Shown: positions 10,237 to 19,268, numbered from the stretch's first letter. The stretch: 64,000 nt of DNA from Labilibacter marinus (GCF_001659685.2 NZ_LXYE02000008.1:20326-84325), one strand, 5' to 3'. Notes: generated by a model not told the origin, from the sequence alone. A program made the numbers and translations.

Positions 10237-10590
10237 ATGAAGAAGTGGGTATTAACAATGGCAATGGTTGTAATATGTTCCGTTGCATTTGCACAAGCAT
10301 GGCAAGAGAAGAAGATTCAATATTTTGTTGATGAGGCTACTCTGGAATTTTCGTTAAACGAGGAGCAGCAAGAACAGTTACTTAAGGAACGAACTGAATA
10401 TGTAAGTCAGTTTTCTGATATTAATAAGAAAAGTAAAAATGGACAAATAACAGAGGAGGAAAAGAAAACTCAGGTAAAAACGATTAATAAAGCGTTTACT
10501 ACTTATTTGTCAGGTATTACTGGTAAAACGAATAAAGAATTACAACCATTTTTAAAGAGGGTTAGAGAAGAATTAAAGTCTGTGAAATAG
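10237..10590 (+). CDS. Small periplasmic protein, unknown (weakly Spy-like)
   Basis: 117 aa. The signal peptide ends at AFAQ (residue 20). The rest is helical and charged (FSLNEEQQEQLLKERTEYVS), weakly resembling Spy/CpxP-type helical periplasmic proteins in its LNEEQQ pattern, but too short and divergent to assign. It lies 66 bp after the secreted binding protein and before the GH16/sulfatase cluster. No function is proposed. Confidence 0.6.
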   Translation: MKKWVLTMAMVVICSVAFAQAWQEKKIQYFVDEATLEFSLNEEQQEQLLKERTEYVSQFSDINKKSKNGQITEEEKKTQVKTINKAFTTYLSGITGKTNKELQPFLKRVREELKSVK

Positions 10591-10615
10591 ATAATAATCC
10601 GATTTTATTAGTTTA

Positions 10616-10655
10616 GGAATAGCCCTTCGGAAGTTAGAGAAGGGAGGGTTATTCC
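10616..10655 (+). terminator. Hairpin after the 117-aa gene
   Basis: The outer 10-bp stem GGAATAGCCC / GGGTTATTCC (one G-T pair) encloses a second short pairing. There is no T-tract, so it may be a terminator or a 3' stabilising structure. Confidence 0.5.
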
Positions 10656-10690
10656 AATTCTTAATAAGCAATAGCATCCTAAACGAGTTA

Positions 10691-11040
10691 ATTAATATTT
10701 TTTGAGCGTCATGTTTTTGGCCTCTCTTTTAAAAAGCTTTTGTTTTAGCTAAGCGCTATAGTAAGACCGAATAGTTGAGAGCTTGCTCGAAAATCCTTCG
10801 GCCGCACTTAAGCGCTAGATAAATAAGAAAGATATTTAAAAAGCAGCCTTGAATTTTTGCGGTAAGAGAGCGCAGTATCAAGCTTGCTTGAATAATGCCG
10901 AACGGAGCAAAAATCATAAAGTAATTTTTTTGCTTCATTTTTTGTGTCAAGACATCGGGACAGTTAAGAATTGAGTATTCTTAATAGTTTCAGAATGAAG
11001 TCGGGTTTGGGCGAAGCGCCAAATTTGTTTAGGGTATTAT
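10691..11040. repeat. Probable interspersed non-coding element
   Basis: No credible gene is present. A 64-aa frame on the minus strand (10756-10950) has no homology I can place and no start context. Read on the minus strand, the element runs from about 10953 (TCTTGACACAAAAAATGAAG) to about 10705 (GGCCAAAAACATGACGCTC). From memory, similarly bounded elements occur many times in Bacteroidota genomes, but I cannot verify this here. It separates the secreted-protein pair from the GH16 operon. Confidence 0.35.
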
Positions 11041-11092
11041 CATTAATAACACATCATCGAATTTTATAGTTGGTTTTGGAAAACACGCAATT

Positions 11093-12796
11093 ATGTTGAG
11101 GATAAAAAAAATATTAAAAAATATAGGAGTATACGTTGTTCTGCTACATACTACAAGTTTAGTAGCACAAACATATCCCTATTCAGATCTTTCTAATACT
11201 GGAAATTGGCAGCTGAATGAAGAGGTGAGTGATGAGTTTGATGCAGTACAACTCAACGAAGATAAATGGTGGGTTGTAGGCAAGTTGGTGGATGGCCAAC
11301 CGGTTTACGAAGATCCAGATAATCCCGCTAAAAATGTATGGATTGGAAGAGCACCTTCGCAGTTCTCAGGCAATAATTATAGGTTAGAGGATGGTAAACT
11401 TATATTAGAAACACGATGGGAACCAGATTTTCCTTTTAGTGAAACAGCCCAGAGTGATGGAATGGTGTACGAAAATATTACTACACCATGTATCATTGGT
11501 CGTAAAATGTTCCAGTATGGATACATGGAAATTAAATCAAAGGCTGCTGATGCCGAAATAACTAGTTCTTTTTGGGCAACGGGTAATAACACTGAGTTTG
11601 ACATGTTTGAGATGTTTGGAGATCACAGACAACCAAACAAATTGGATAAGAATAGAGAGCTTTGGTGGTCCATTCACGATTGGAGCCCAGGCAAAGGAGG
11701 GGCTTCTGTTTATACAGAACATCACGACCTAGGCTTTAGAGTGGCCGACGATTTTCATATTTATGGTATTGAGTGGGACGAAACGGGCGTAAAATATTAT
11801 GTGGATGGCGTATTGTTTACTCAAGCTACTGCCGAAGAAATAGATGCTTACGCCGAGGCTAAGGGGCACGATAAGGGATATGTAATTACCAAGTCCATTA
11901 AAATATGGTTAGATCAAGAAACATTTCCTTGGCACGGAATACCTGACAGTAAAGCAGACCTAGAATTAAACAGTCCTGCTGGTGAAAAAGAGGATGGTAT
12001 CGTTGATTTTGAAATAGAATATGTTCGTGTATGGCAAAAAGAAGTAGAAGAATCCAGAAACCTTTTGGATGATGCGTTTTATAGTTTTGATGCACCTATT
12101 TCTATAGATGGGGCGAGCAAGAATTGGTATATTCCAGCAGCATCAACCAGTTATTTTACTATTCAAAACACAAAAGCAGCTACAGGTATTAATGCCTTAA
12201 AGTTTGCACATTCTACTACCTTAACAGAAACAGCAGTAGCCTTTGCTCCATTTAAATCTATGCAGTTAGAAACGGGGGAATTTACATTTTCAATGAAAGT
12301 GTGGTTAGAGCCTAATAGCGCCATCGACGAAATAGATGTTATTTTTGAAGATCCTTGGTTAATCAACTCCTTTGATTTAACAGGTATTGAAACTGGAAAA
12401 TGGGTTGTGTTAACGCGTAACTTTACACGAAATCAGGTTTCAGGAAGTAATGATAGAATCCGTCTGCGCATAGAATCCGGTGATGTTTCAGGAACATCCA
12501 GTACATTATATATCGATGATATTTCTGTTGAATCAAGTACCACAACATCTATCCATAATAAATCGAATTTAAGTTATTCTGTTTACCCCAACCCTTGTAA
12601 CGATATTTTAAATATTGAAGCACCTCTAGTTAAGTATGTTTATATTTATAATCATATGGGTGCGTTGCTAAAAAAGGAAGAGAAAATAACAGAACCATGT
12701 GTTTTACCAATTGCTGATTTACAAAGTGGACTTTACCTGTTGGTTCTTGAATCGGATAACGACAAGGTAACAACAAAAATAAAAGTGAGGAATTAA
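11093..12796 (+). CDS. GH16 galactan hydrolase with binding module and T9SS domain
   Basis: 567 aa. A signal peptide ends near LVAQ (about residue 27). The GH16 jelly-roll spans about 35-310, with the catalytic ExDxxE as EFDMFE: nucleophile E168, D170 and acid/base E173. Then a beta-sandwich at about 325-480 (GEFTFSMKVWLEPNSAID, LYIDDISVE) and a T9SS type A sorting domain (YSVYPNPCNDILNIEAP). It should be a secreted endo-hydrolase. It is less close to kappa-carrageenase than the GH16 at 14281. A furcellaranase/beta-carrageenase or agarase/porphyranase-type activity is possible, and the subfamily is unresolved. The sulfatase starts 14 bp downstream. Confidence 0.85.
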   Translation: MLRIKKILKNIGVYVVLLHTTSLVAQTYPYSDLSNTGNWQLNEEVSDEFDAVQLNEDKWWVVGKLVDGQPVYEDPDNPAKNVWIGRAPSQFSGNNYRLEDGKLILETRWEPDFPFSETAQSDGMVYENITTPCIIGRKMFQYGYMEIKSKAADAEITSSFWATGNNTEFDMFEMFGDHRQPNKLDKNRELWWSIHDWSPGKGGASVYTEHHDLGFRVADDFHIYGIEWDETGVKYYVDGVLFTQATAEEIDAYAEAKGHDKGYVITKSIKIWLDQETFPWHGIPDSKADLELNSPAGEKEDGIVDFEIEYVRVWQKEVEESRNLLDDAFYSFDAPISIDGASKNWYIPAASTSYFTIQNTKAATGINALKFAHSTTLTETAVAFAPFKSMQLETGEFTFSMKVWLEPNSAIDEIDVIFEDPWLINSFDLTGIETGKWVVLTRNFTRNQVSGSNDRIRLRIESGDVSGTSSTLYIDDISVESSTTTSIHNKSNLSYSVYPNPCNDILNIEAPLVKYVYIYNHMGALLKKEEKITEPCVLPIADLQSGLYLLVLESDNDKVTTKIKVRN

Positions 12797-12810
12797 TTTA
12801 TAATTAAGAT

Positions 12811-14277
12811 ATGCAACGAAATAGTATAATAAAAATAGCCTTTTTAGGCTTCTGCTCTTTACTTATTGGATGTGCTTCTCAAACCAAGCAAAAAAAAGAA
12901 GAAGTGGAGCGTCCAAATATTTTAGTCATCATGTGTGATGATTTAGGGTATGCCGATGTTGGTTTTAACGGATCGACGGATATTATTACGCCTAACCTAG
13001 ATAAGTTGGCTAAGGGTGGCACCATTTTAAAAGCGGGATATGTAACTCATCCTTTTTGTGGTCCAAGTCGTGCTGGATTTATGACGGGTAGATACCCTCA
13101 TGCTATCGCGTCTCAGTTTAACCTACCGCCTAATACCGAGGGTGTTTTTTTAGATAAAGGAATTCCTCGTTCAGAAATATTCATGAGTAAGGTATTAAAA
13201 GATGCTGGTTATCACACAGGGGCTATTGGTAAATGGCATTTAGGTATTACTGATGAGTATCATCCTAATGCGCGTGGATTTGATGACTTTTATGGTTTCT
13301 TGGCTGGAGGTCATAATTACTTTCCTGAGCAATATAGAGCAGCCTACCAAAAGCAGAAAGCCAATGGTAACAAAGCTATTTTCGAATACTTACATCCTTT
13401 ACAGCACAATGGTCAAGAGGTCAGTGAAACAGAATATATTACAGATGGTTTTTCCCGAGAGGCAGTTCGTTTTATTAATGAATCGGCACAAACTGAAAAG
13501 CCTTTCTTTTTGTATTTAGGATATAACGCACCGCATACACCGTTAGAAGCCAAACCCGAAGATATGGCCATGTTTCCAGCTATTGAAGATGAGCATCGAC
13601 GTACTTATGCAGGAATGGTTTACGCTGTAGATAGAGGAGTGAAACGAGTGGTGGATGCACTAAAAGAAAATAAACAATTTGAGAATACACTTATCGTATT
13701 TTTAAGCGATAATGGAGGTAAGGTATCTAAAGGAGCCAATAATTACCCACTTCGCGAAGGCAAAGGAAGTACTTGTGAAGGAGGGTATAGAGTGCCTATG
13801 TTCTTTCACTGGCCTAAACAAATTCAGGGAGGTAGTATTTATGAGTATCCAGTATCGGCGCTTGACTTCTATCCAACTTTTGCTCGTTTAGCGCAAGCTA
13901 CAATTCCTACCGGAAAAATATTAGATGGTAAAGATATTTGGGATGATTTCTCTGCCCATAAAAATGCTCGTGCAGGCGAATATATTTTTGCCATGCGTCA
14001 TCGCACTGGATATTCCGATGTGGGTGTACGTAAAGATCAATGGAAAGCTTTAAGGATACAACAGGAGCCTTGGAAGCTGTATAATATTAATGAAGATTTA
14101 GGCGAAACAAAGGATGTGAGTGCATTGCATCCAAAAGTGCTTAAAGAATTAGTTGCTCAAGCTGAAGTTTGGAGTACTACCCATCAACAACCACAATGGT
14201 GGCATGATAAGCAAACAAGTATTGAGTGGAAAGAGATGGAAATGCCACATTTTGAAAAAACATTTAAGATAGATTAG
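12811..14277 (+). CDS. S1 family formylglycine sulfatase, lipoprotein
   Basis: 488 aa. The lipobox LLIGC gives Cys21. The S1 metal site starts with ILVIMCDDLGYADVG. The formylglycine motif is CGPSR with Cys83, to be converted by an FGE or anSME enzyme not in the window. Further active-site elements are GKWHLG and FLSDNGG. It removes sulfate esters from galactan oligosaccharides. The sequence around the motif (HPFCGPSRAGFMTGRYPH) suggests, from memory, the S1_19-type sulfatases of carrageenan loci, but the subfamily is not certain. It is sandwiched between two GH16 genes with gaps of 14 and 3 bp. Confidence 0.92.
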   Translation: MQRNSIIKIAFLGFCSLLIGCASQTKQKKEEVERPNILVIMCDDLGYADVGFNGSTDIITPNLDKLAKGGTILKAGYVTHPFCGPSRAGFMTGRYPHAIASQFNLPPNTEGVFLDKGIPRSEIFMSKVLKDAGYHTGAIGKWHLGITDEYHPNARGFDDFYGFLAGGHNYFPEQYRAAYQKQKANGNKAIFEYLHPLQHNGQEVSETEYITDGFSREAVRFINESAQTEKPFFLYLGYNAPHTPLEAKPEDMAMFPAIEDEHRRTYAGMVYAVDRGVKRVVDALKENKQFENTLIVFLSDNGGKVSKGANNYPLREGKGSTCEGGYRVPMFFHWPKQIQGGSIYEYPVSALDFYPTFARLAQATIPTGKILDGKDIWDDFSAHKNARAGEYIFAMRHRTGYSDVGVRKDQWKALRIQQEPWKLYNINEDLGETKDVSALHPKVLKELVAQAEVWSTTHQQPQWWHDKQTSIEWKEMEMPHFEKTFKID

Positions 14278-14280
14278 ATT

Positions 14281-15795
14281 ATGAAGAAGATTGAGTTGTT
14301 GGTGATAGCTGTTTTAATGTTGTGTGTGCCATTGGTAGCACAAGAAAAGCCTGTTTCGCATCCAGATATGATGTGGAACTTAAAAACAGATTATTCGGAT
14401 GAGTTTAATGAAGGTACCTTGGATGTATCTAAATGGAACACCGATGTAAGAGATTGGGGAACATGGTCGTGGGAGCCTTCTAATGCATATGTAAAAGACA
14501 ATGCCCTGACTTTACAAATGGTTCAGAAAGAGCATACGCGTAAGGTTTCGGGTGCCGATAAAAAGTTTTATTTTACTTCGGGAATTGCTCAAATCAGTAA
14601 GGAGATTACTTACGGATATTTCGAAACCAGAATTAAAGCAAGTGCAAAGGGGCAGGGTACTTGTCCTGCATTTTGGCTATATAGTGTTGGCCAACCTACT
14701 CCAACGGAAGAAGGTGGAGTACAATACTGCGAGATAGATGCTATTGAGATTTTTCAAATAGCGAATCAACTAAAGCGATTAGAGATGAATCTGCATACGC
14801 GAATCATTGAAAATGGTGAGCTAACATGGAAACGTCCAGGGCAGGGGAATACAGAACTTTGCCATAATTCATGGGATGCACCATGGGATCCTAGAGATGA
14901 ATATCATACTTATGGCGTTTTAAATCGTCCAGATTCAATTTTTTGGTATGTGGATGGTATTGAACGCGGTAAAAAGAAAAACTACTATTGGCATCTGCCC
15001 ATGCACGTAACGGTTTCAATGGGGTTAAGAACGCCCTACGAAAAATATATTAATGGTGTCCGTACGGTGATGGAGTATCCAGAATCATCGCCAGAACCTG
15101 GGTTTCCAACCGAAATGTATTGCGATTATGTAAGAGTATGGGAAGCGCCTGCACAAATTATTGTGGATAAAAATAAGTATGAAAACTCTAGCTTTAGTTT
15201 GGCTAATGGTTACCTCGACTTTGAGTATTATTTTGATGCGGGAAGTGGTTTTAAAGTATTGGCTGATGACTGGAGTGGATTAACGGTTAAACTAGTGGAG
15301 AAGAATGAGCAGGATGAAATTGTAAATACAGTTACTTCGGTTGATGCTTCTATTGTAAATCTATCAGCAGGTTATTCTAAAGTAAATATTCCTTTATCCG
15401 GATTAACAGTGACCGAAGAATTACCAACGGGGCATTATTATGCTTTAATTCCTACTTTTAAAAGTTCAAAAGGCGGTGGAGTAGACGTTACATTAACTGA
15501 AGAGTTAAGAGACATAAAAATAGTTGAAAAAAACGTTAGTGTTGAAGATGAACTAGCATTGCAGAATGTAGTGGTTTATCCAAATCCAGCAACATCAGTG
15601 GTCTTTGTTCAAGGAGTTGATGCTGCATCTTACTCAGTTGATTTATTCGATTTAAATGGCATAAAACACCATAGTAAAGATGTAGTTGGTTTACAAGAAT
15701 GTAAAATTAAAATCAATGAATTACCTACAGGTGTTTATCTGGCTTCAGTAAGAACTGGTACAGCAAAAAAAGTACTTAAATTCTCGAAATTATAA
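14281..15795 (+). CDS. GH16 kappa-carrageenase-like enzyme with T9SS domain
   Basis: 504 aa. The signal peptide ends at LVAQ (residue 21). The catalytic domain spans about 27-290. It follows the kappa-carrageenase (GH16_17) pattern as I recall it: SDEFNEGTLDVSKWN, ITYGYFETRIKA, CPAFWLYS, GGVQYCEIDAIEIFQ (nucleophile E151, D153, acid/base E156), DPRDEYHTYGV, YWHLPMHVTVSMGLR and GFPTEMYCDYVRVW. A beta domain at about 295-420 and a T9SS type A sorting domain (VVVYPNPATSVVFV) follow. It should cut beta-1,4 bonds in kappa-type carrageenan outside the cell. It starts 3 bp after the sulfatase gene. Confidence 0.88.
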   Translation: MKKIELLVIAVLMLCVPLVAQEKPVSHPDMMWNLKTDYSDEFNEGTLDVSKWNTDVRDWGTWSWEPSNAYVKDNALTLQMVQKEHTRKVSGADKKFYFTSGIAQISKEITYGYFETRIKASAKGQGTCPAFWLYSVGQPTPTEEGGVQYCEIDAIEIFQIANQLKRLEMNLHTRIIENGELTWKRPGQGNTELCHNSWDAPWDPRDEYHTYGVLNRPDSIFWYVDGIERGKKKNYYWHLPMHVTVSMGLRTPYEKYINGVRTVMEYPESSPEPGFPTEMYCDYVRVWEAPAQIIVDKNKYENSSFSLANGYLDFEYYFDAGSGFKVLADDWSGLTVKLVEKNEQDEIVNTVTSVDASIVNLSAGYSKVNIPLSGLTVTEELPTGHYYALIPTFKSSKGGGVDVTLTEELRDIKIVEKNVSVEDELALQNVVVYPNPATSVVFVQGVDAASYSVDLFDLNGIKHHSKDVVGLQECKIKINELPTGVYLASVRTGTAKKVLKFSKL

Positions 15796-15821
15796 AAAGA
15801 GAAAAACTAATTGATATAATC

Positions 15822-17459
15822 ATGAAAATATTACAGACCCTTGTATTGGGCGCAGTTGTTTTAACAGCTTTTGCTTGCAATACACCCCAAAAGCCAAAGG
15901 CTAAACCCAATATTTTATTTATTGCAGTGGATGATTTACGTCCTGAGTTAGGATGTTATGGTTCCGAAGTGGCTATAACCCCTAATATTGATGCATTAGC
16001 AGCGGATGGACTTCTTTTTGAGAATGCTTATTGTCAGCAAGCTATTTGCAGTCCGTCACGTGCAAGTTTAATGACAGGTGCACGTCCTGAAACCATTGGA
16101 GTAATTGAGAATTTTACTTATTTCAGAGATGCAAATCCAGATATTATTACCTTGCCGCAGCACTTTAAAGCCAACGGTTATGAGGCAGTGTGTACGGGTA
16201 AAATATATCATGGGAAATATAACGACCCTGATTTATCATGGAGTAGAAAACCTTTAAAGCCCAAAGCAGAGAGAGCGTCAACTAAAGGTGGGTATGCCTT
16301 AAAAGAAAATCAGGATAACTGGAAAAAAAGTAGAGATGCCAGTGTGGCAAAATATGGACCTGATGCTACCAGAAATGGTTTAGGGCAAGGGCCTGCTTAC
16401 GAATGTGCCGATGTGCCAGATGCTACCTACGAAGATGGATATAATACCGTAGCAGCCATTGCAACCATGCAAGATATGATTAAAAACAATCCTGATAAAC
16501 CATTTTTTTTAGGATTAGGGTTTAAAAAACCACACTTAAACTTTACGGCTCCTAAAAAGTATTGGGATTTTTACGAACGAGAAAATATTCCTTTAGCCAC
16601 ACAAACAGAAGGGCCTGAAAACGGTGCCGCAATGGGGTTACATCCTTCATTCGAGTTGCGCGCTCGTTATGGAATTCCTAAAAAAGGAGAAATTTCGGAT
16701 AGTTTAGCGCGTGTGTTAAAGCATGGTTACTTGGCGTGTGTGAGTTATGTAGATGCTCAGATAGGTATGATGATTAAGGCCTTGGAAGAGGCAGGAGTAA
16801 GAGATAACACCATCATCATATTTTGGACAGACCATGGATGGCACCTAGGTGATATGGGTATTTGGGGAAAGGCAACCAATTATGAAATTTCTACTCGTGT
16901 GCCTATGATGATATGGACACCTGATATGGCTCAAGACAACAAGGGAGCTAAAACAAAAGCTTTGGTTGAATTAGTAGATATGTATCCAACTTTATGTGAT
17001 TTAGCTGGAATAAGCCAGCCTGAGCATCTAGAAGGGCATAGCTTCGTACCTTTAATTAATAATCCAGAAACACCTTGGAAGAAAGCTGTATTTAGTCAAT
17101 TCCCAAGTCCAGCTTTACGCGAATGGGCGGCCAATCCTTTATCTCAAGGAATGCGAGAAACGTATTTTGGTCCATTAATCGAGGAGGTAGAAGAGCGTAT
17201 TATAGCGCAACAAAAAGATAAGTGGGACAGAGAGCTTTTTGAAGAAAGATTGATGGGTTATGGTATGAGAACGGAAAATTACCGCTTGGTAGTTTGGAAG
17301 GATTATACCAAGCCAGCGTCAGAACCTGTATTTGTTGAATTATTTGACCATGTTAATGATCCAACAGAAACAGTCAATGTTGCAGACCAAAAGCCTGAAT
17401 TAGTAGAACAACTGCTTGCGCAGTTTAATAAAGGTTGGAAAGGTAATTTACCTCAATAA
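15822..17459 (+). CDS. S1 family sulfatase (iduronate-2-sulfatase-like), lipoprotein
   Basis: 545 aa. The lipobox TAFAC gives Cys19. The metal site starts ILFIAVDDLRPELGCYG. The formylglycine motif is CSPSR with Cys76, in the arrangement AICSPSRASLMTGARP of the iduronate-2-sulfatase-like group (S1_7 in SulfAtlas terms, from memory), which includes sulfatases of carrageenan loci. GKIYHG and FWTDHGWHLGD complete the active site. It probably desulfates oligosaccharides produced by the two GH16 enzymes. It is the last gene of the enzyme operon, 26 bp after the kappa-carrageenase-like gene, and a terminator follows. Confidence 0.9.
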   Translation: MKILQTLVLGAVVLTAFACNTPQKPKAKPNILFIAVDDLRPELGCYGSEVAITPNIDALAADGLLFENAYCQQAICSPSRASLMTGARPETIGVIENFTYFRDANPDIITLPQHFKANGYEAVCTGKIYHGKYNDPDLSWSRKPLKPKAERASTKGGYALKENQDNWKKSRDASVAKYGPDATRNGLGQGPAYECADVPDATYEDGYNTVAAIATMQDMIKNNPDKPFFLGLGFKKPHLNFTAPKKYWDFYERENIPLATQTEGPENGAAMGLHPSFELRARYGIPKKGEISDSLARVLKHGYLACVSYVDAQIGMMIKALEEAGVRDNTIIIFWTDHGWHLGDMGIWGKATNYEISTRVPMMIWTPDMAQDNKGAKTKALVELVDMYPTLCDLAGISQPEHLEGHSFVPLINNPETPWKKAVFSQFPSPALREWAANPLSQGMRETYFGPLIEEVEERIIAQQKDKWDRELFEERLMGYGMRTENYRLVVWKDYTKPASEPVFVELFDHVNDPTETVNVADQKPELVEQLLAQFNKGWKGNLPQ

Positions 17460-17486
17460 TTAATTTACTAGTCTATTTTCATATAG

Positions 17487-17513
17487 AGGATATCCAATTG
17501 GGTATCCTTTTTT
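17487..17513 (+). terminator. Rho-independent terminator after the sulfatase operon
   Basis: The stem AGGATATCC / GGTATCCT (one bulged T) with an AATTG loop is followed by a T-tract. It is 28 bp after the sulfatase stop. Confidence 0.8.
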
Positions 17514-17529
17514 GTTTTTATCATCTATT

Positions 17530-17863
17530 TTATTCTATTTATAGCTACAGGAACGACAGGAAAATATGCGCAAAATACAGTTTTAAAAGTTCAACGAGTT
17601 TAGTCAGGGCCTTTACAAGGAGATGTTCAAATAGTAGATGGAATAGTAAAAGGCGTATTCTTTTTCAGAGATCCATTAGTTAAACATGCACGAACCAGAT
17701 ATTAATATGTTAATACGTATTTGCAATATACATAATGTGCCTCTAGCTACTAACCCTGCTACAGCAGAGCTTGTTTTAAAAGGAATAGTTGTTGAATAAC
17801 ATATTTAGTAATGGTGACTAAAGAGTAACTTTTGTTGATGAAGTGCGTTTAATTGAGGATTAA
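17530..17863 (+). pseudogene. Decayed secreted-protein gene fragment
   Basis: Fragments of a protein can be read in shifting frames. TGTTGKYAQNTVLKVQRV ends in a TAG, then SGPLQGDVQIVDGIVKGVFF and [13 protein letters not shown] run to a TAA. In another frame comes [21 protein letters not shown] last piece, RVTFVDEVRLIED, ends with a natural stop at 17861. At least three stops and one frameshift interrupt it. The last piece resembles the end of a carbohydrate-binding or fibronectin-like domain. It is probably a relic of another protein of this locus. Confidence 0.5.
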
Positions 17864-17892
17864 CTATAAATGCAAGTATAAAATATAAAATT

Positions 17893-18339
17893 ATGCGCAC
17901 TACATTTACACTATTATTAATTGCCTTATTTATGGTAAACATCTCTGCTCAAAAAGGTAAAGATGTAACTATAAAAGAGTTTACAGCTGGTGTTGTAAAC
18001 TTTGAAGAAGGAGAATTAAATCAGCATTCGCCTATCGCTAGTTTTAATAAAGTAGCCTATGCTCAAGCCACAAAATCAGTGGTTATAACCAAAGAAAATA
18101 TGGCTAGCTCGGTGGCAGAAATGACTAACTATAAAACATGCTTTATTACTGTAGGTACTCATACTATCGTTAAGGTATCAGACCTTAATAAGAAAGTGAT
18201 GTCTGGTTCGTGGGGATGTAGAATTCCTTTTGGAGAAGGTTATATTCAAAAAGGTGAGTTGTTATTTAAGCAGGACTATTTAAATAACATAATTGGAATC
18301 CCAGATTCGCAACGTAGAATGTTATTCATGTTTAAGTAA
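17893..18339 (+). CDS. Small secreted protein, unknown
   Basis: 148 aa. The signal peptide ends at NISAQ (residue 19). The mature part has mixed strands, with KSVVITKENMASSVAEMTNY and GSWGCRIPFGEGYIQKGEL. No known domain is recognised. It has its own terminator and lies between the decayed gene and a small lipoprotein. A role in the polysaccharide locus is possible only by position. Confidence 0.65.
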   Translation: MRTTFTLLLIALFMVNISAQKGKDVTIKEFTAGVVNFEEGELNQHSPIASFNKVAYAQATKSVVITKENMASSVAEMTNYKTCFITVGTHTIVKVSDLNKKVMSGSWGCRIPFGEGYIQKGELLFKQDYLNNIIGIPDSQRRMLFMFK

Positions 18340-18363
18340 GAAAATAGAACTACACATTATACG

Positions 18364-18395
18364 CCCAATTATATATTTTATAGTTGGGTTTTTTT
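18364..18395 (+). terminator. Rho-independent terminator
   Basis: A 10-bp stem (CCCAATTATA / TATAGTTGGG, one T-G pair) with a short T-rich loop is followed by seven T. It ends the 148-aa gene. Confidence 0.8.
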
Positions 18396-18571
18396 ATGCT
18401 TCAAATTTCAATAAATGTAGCAAGACTAAGATCAATTTTATACGTGTTTATATCATTATATCTGTCATAATCTTGTTGAGGTTTTATTAGAAATCGTAAT
18501 AATTTACCTTAATCAGAGAGGATGGTTTTTTGGGGGAATACCTTACATCAAATAAAACAAAGAATAAACGT

Positions 18572-19063
18572 ATGAAATTTATATACTTAGCCATATTGTT
18601 GATTTTTACATCTTGTGGTAAATCTATTTTAAGCGATATGGAAATAACAGATCCACAAGCCATCAAGGTAAAGGTTAAAATAGAACAAGGAGAGCCAGAC
18701 GAGAAAGAAATACAGGTTTATATCAGAGACACTAAGAATCATCCTATTGAGATGTTGGATGGGAAAGTATTGGTGAATAATCAAAGATTATCTTTTGAAA
18801 GAGCAACTGTTAATGCGATGGGTGCTAGAGGTTATATGTATACGCCATTTGACGATGAAGATATTTTTGAGATTACCATTTATTGGAATAGTCACGATAA
18901 ACACACTTTTGTTCTTTCCCCTGCAACGGGTTGGCCGGGCTTTTATTCAAATGCAGATTGTGGATGTGTTCATGATGGATATAAGGAACATGAAAGCTTT
19001 GAAATTAAACCTGCGCCATTTCATGATAAGCTAATAGAAGTAAGCTACAATATACTAAAGTAG
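18572..19063 (+). CDS. Small lipoprotein, unknown
   Basis: 163 aa from the ATG at 18572. A longer in-frame version from 18530 would put 14 polar residues before the signal peptide, so it is rejected. The signal MKFIYLAILLIFTSCGKS has its lipobox Cys at 15. The mature part is beta-rich (KVKVKIEQGEPDEKEIQVYI) with a CGC pair (ADCGCVHDGY) near the C-terminus that could bind metal or form a disulfide. No family is recognised. Confidence 0.65.
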   Translation: MKFIYLAILLIFTSCGKSILSDMEITDPQAIKVKVKIEQGEPDEKEIQVYIRDTKNHPIEMLDGKVLVNNQRLSFERATVNAMGARGYMYTPFDDEDIFEITIYWNSHDKHTFVLSPATGWPGFYSNADCGCVHDGYKEHESFEIKPAPFHDKLIEVSYNILK

Positions 19064-19229
19064 GTTTATTTACTATGGCTTGGTTCATATTATAATAATA
19101 ACGACTACACGAGGCAATGAATTATTAAAATCATGTGTTTATGAACAGGCACGTGTGCTTATTCTTTATCTTTTCACCTATCTAGTTTTTTTTACCGATT
19201 GTAATTGTTTAATTTGTGGGTAATATTTC

Positions 19230-19241
19230 AAATACGTATTT
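19230..19241. promoter_or_regulatory. 12-bp perfect palindrome before the Rrf2 gene
   Basis: AAATACGTATTT is perfectly self-complementary and ends 27 bp before the start codon of the Rrf2 regulator. Rrf2 proteins often control their own promoter through an AT-rich dyad, so this is a candidate operator (inference). Confidence 0.4.
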
Positions 19242-19268
19242 AAGTATTCTATTAAAAACAATCGTATA

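Noticed and set aside
10756..10950. 64-aa minus-strand frame in the gap before the GH16 gene
   Set aside because: It lies inside a probable non-coding repeat, lacks a start context and has no recognisable domain.
17498..17683. 61-aa frame after the sulfatase terminator
   Set aside because: It starts within the terminator and is in a different frame from the readable blocks of the decayed gene.
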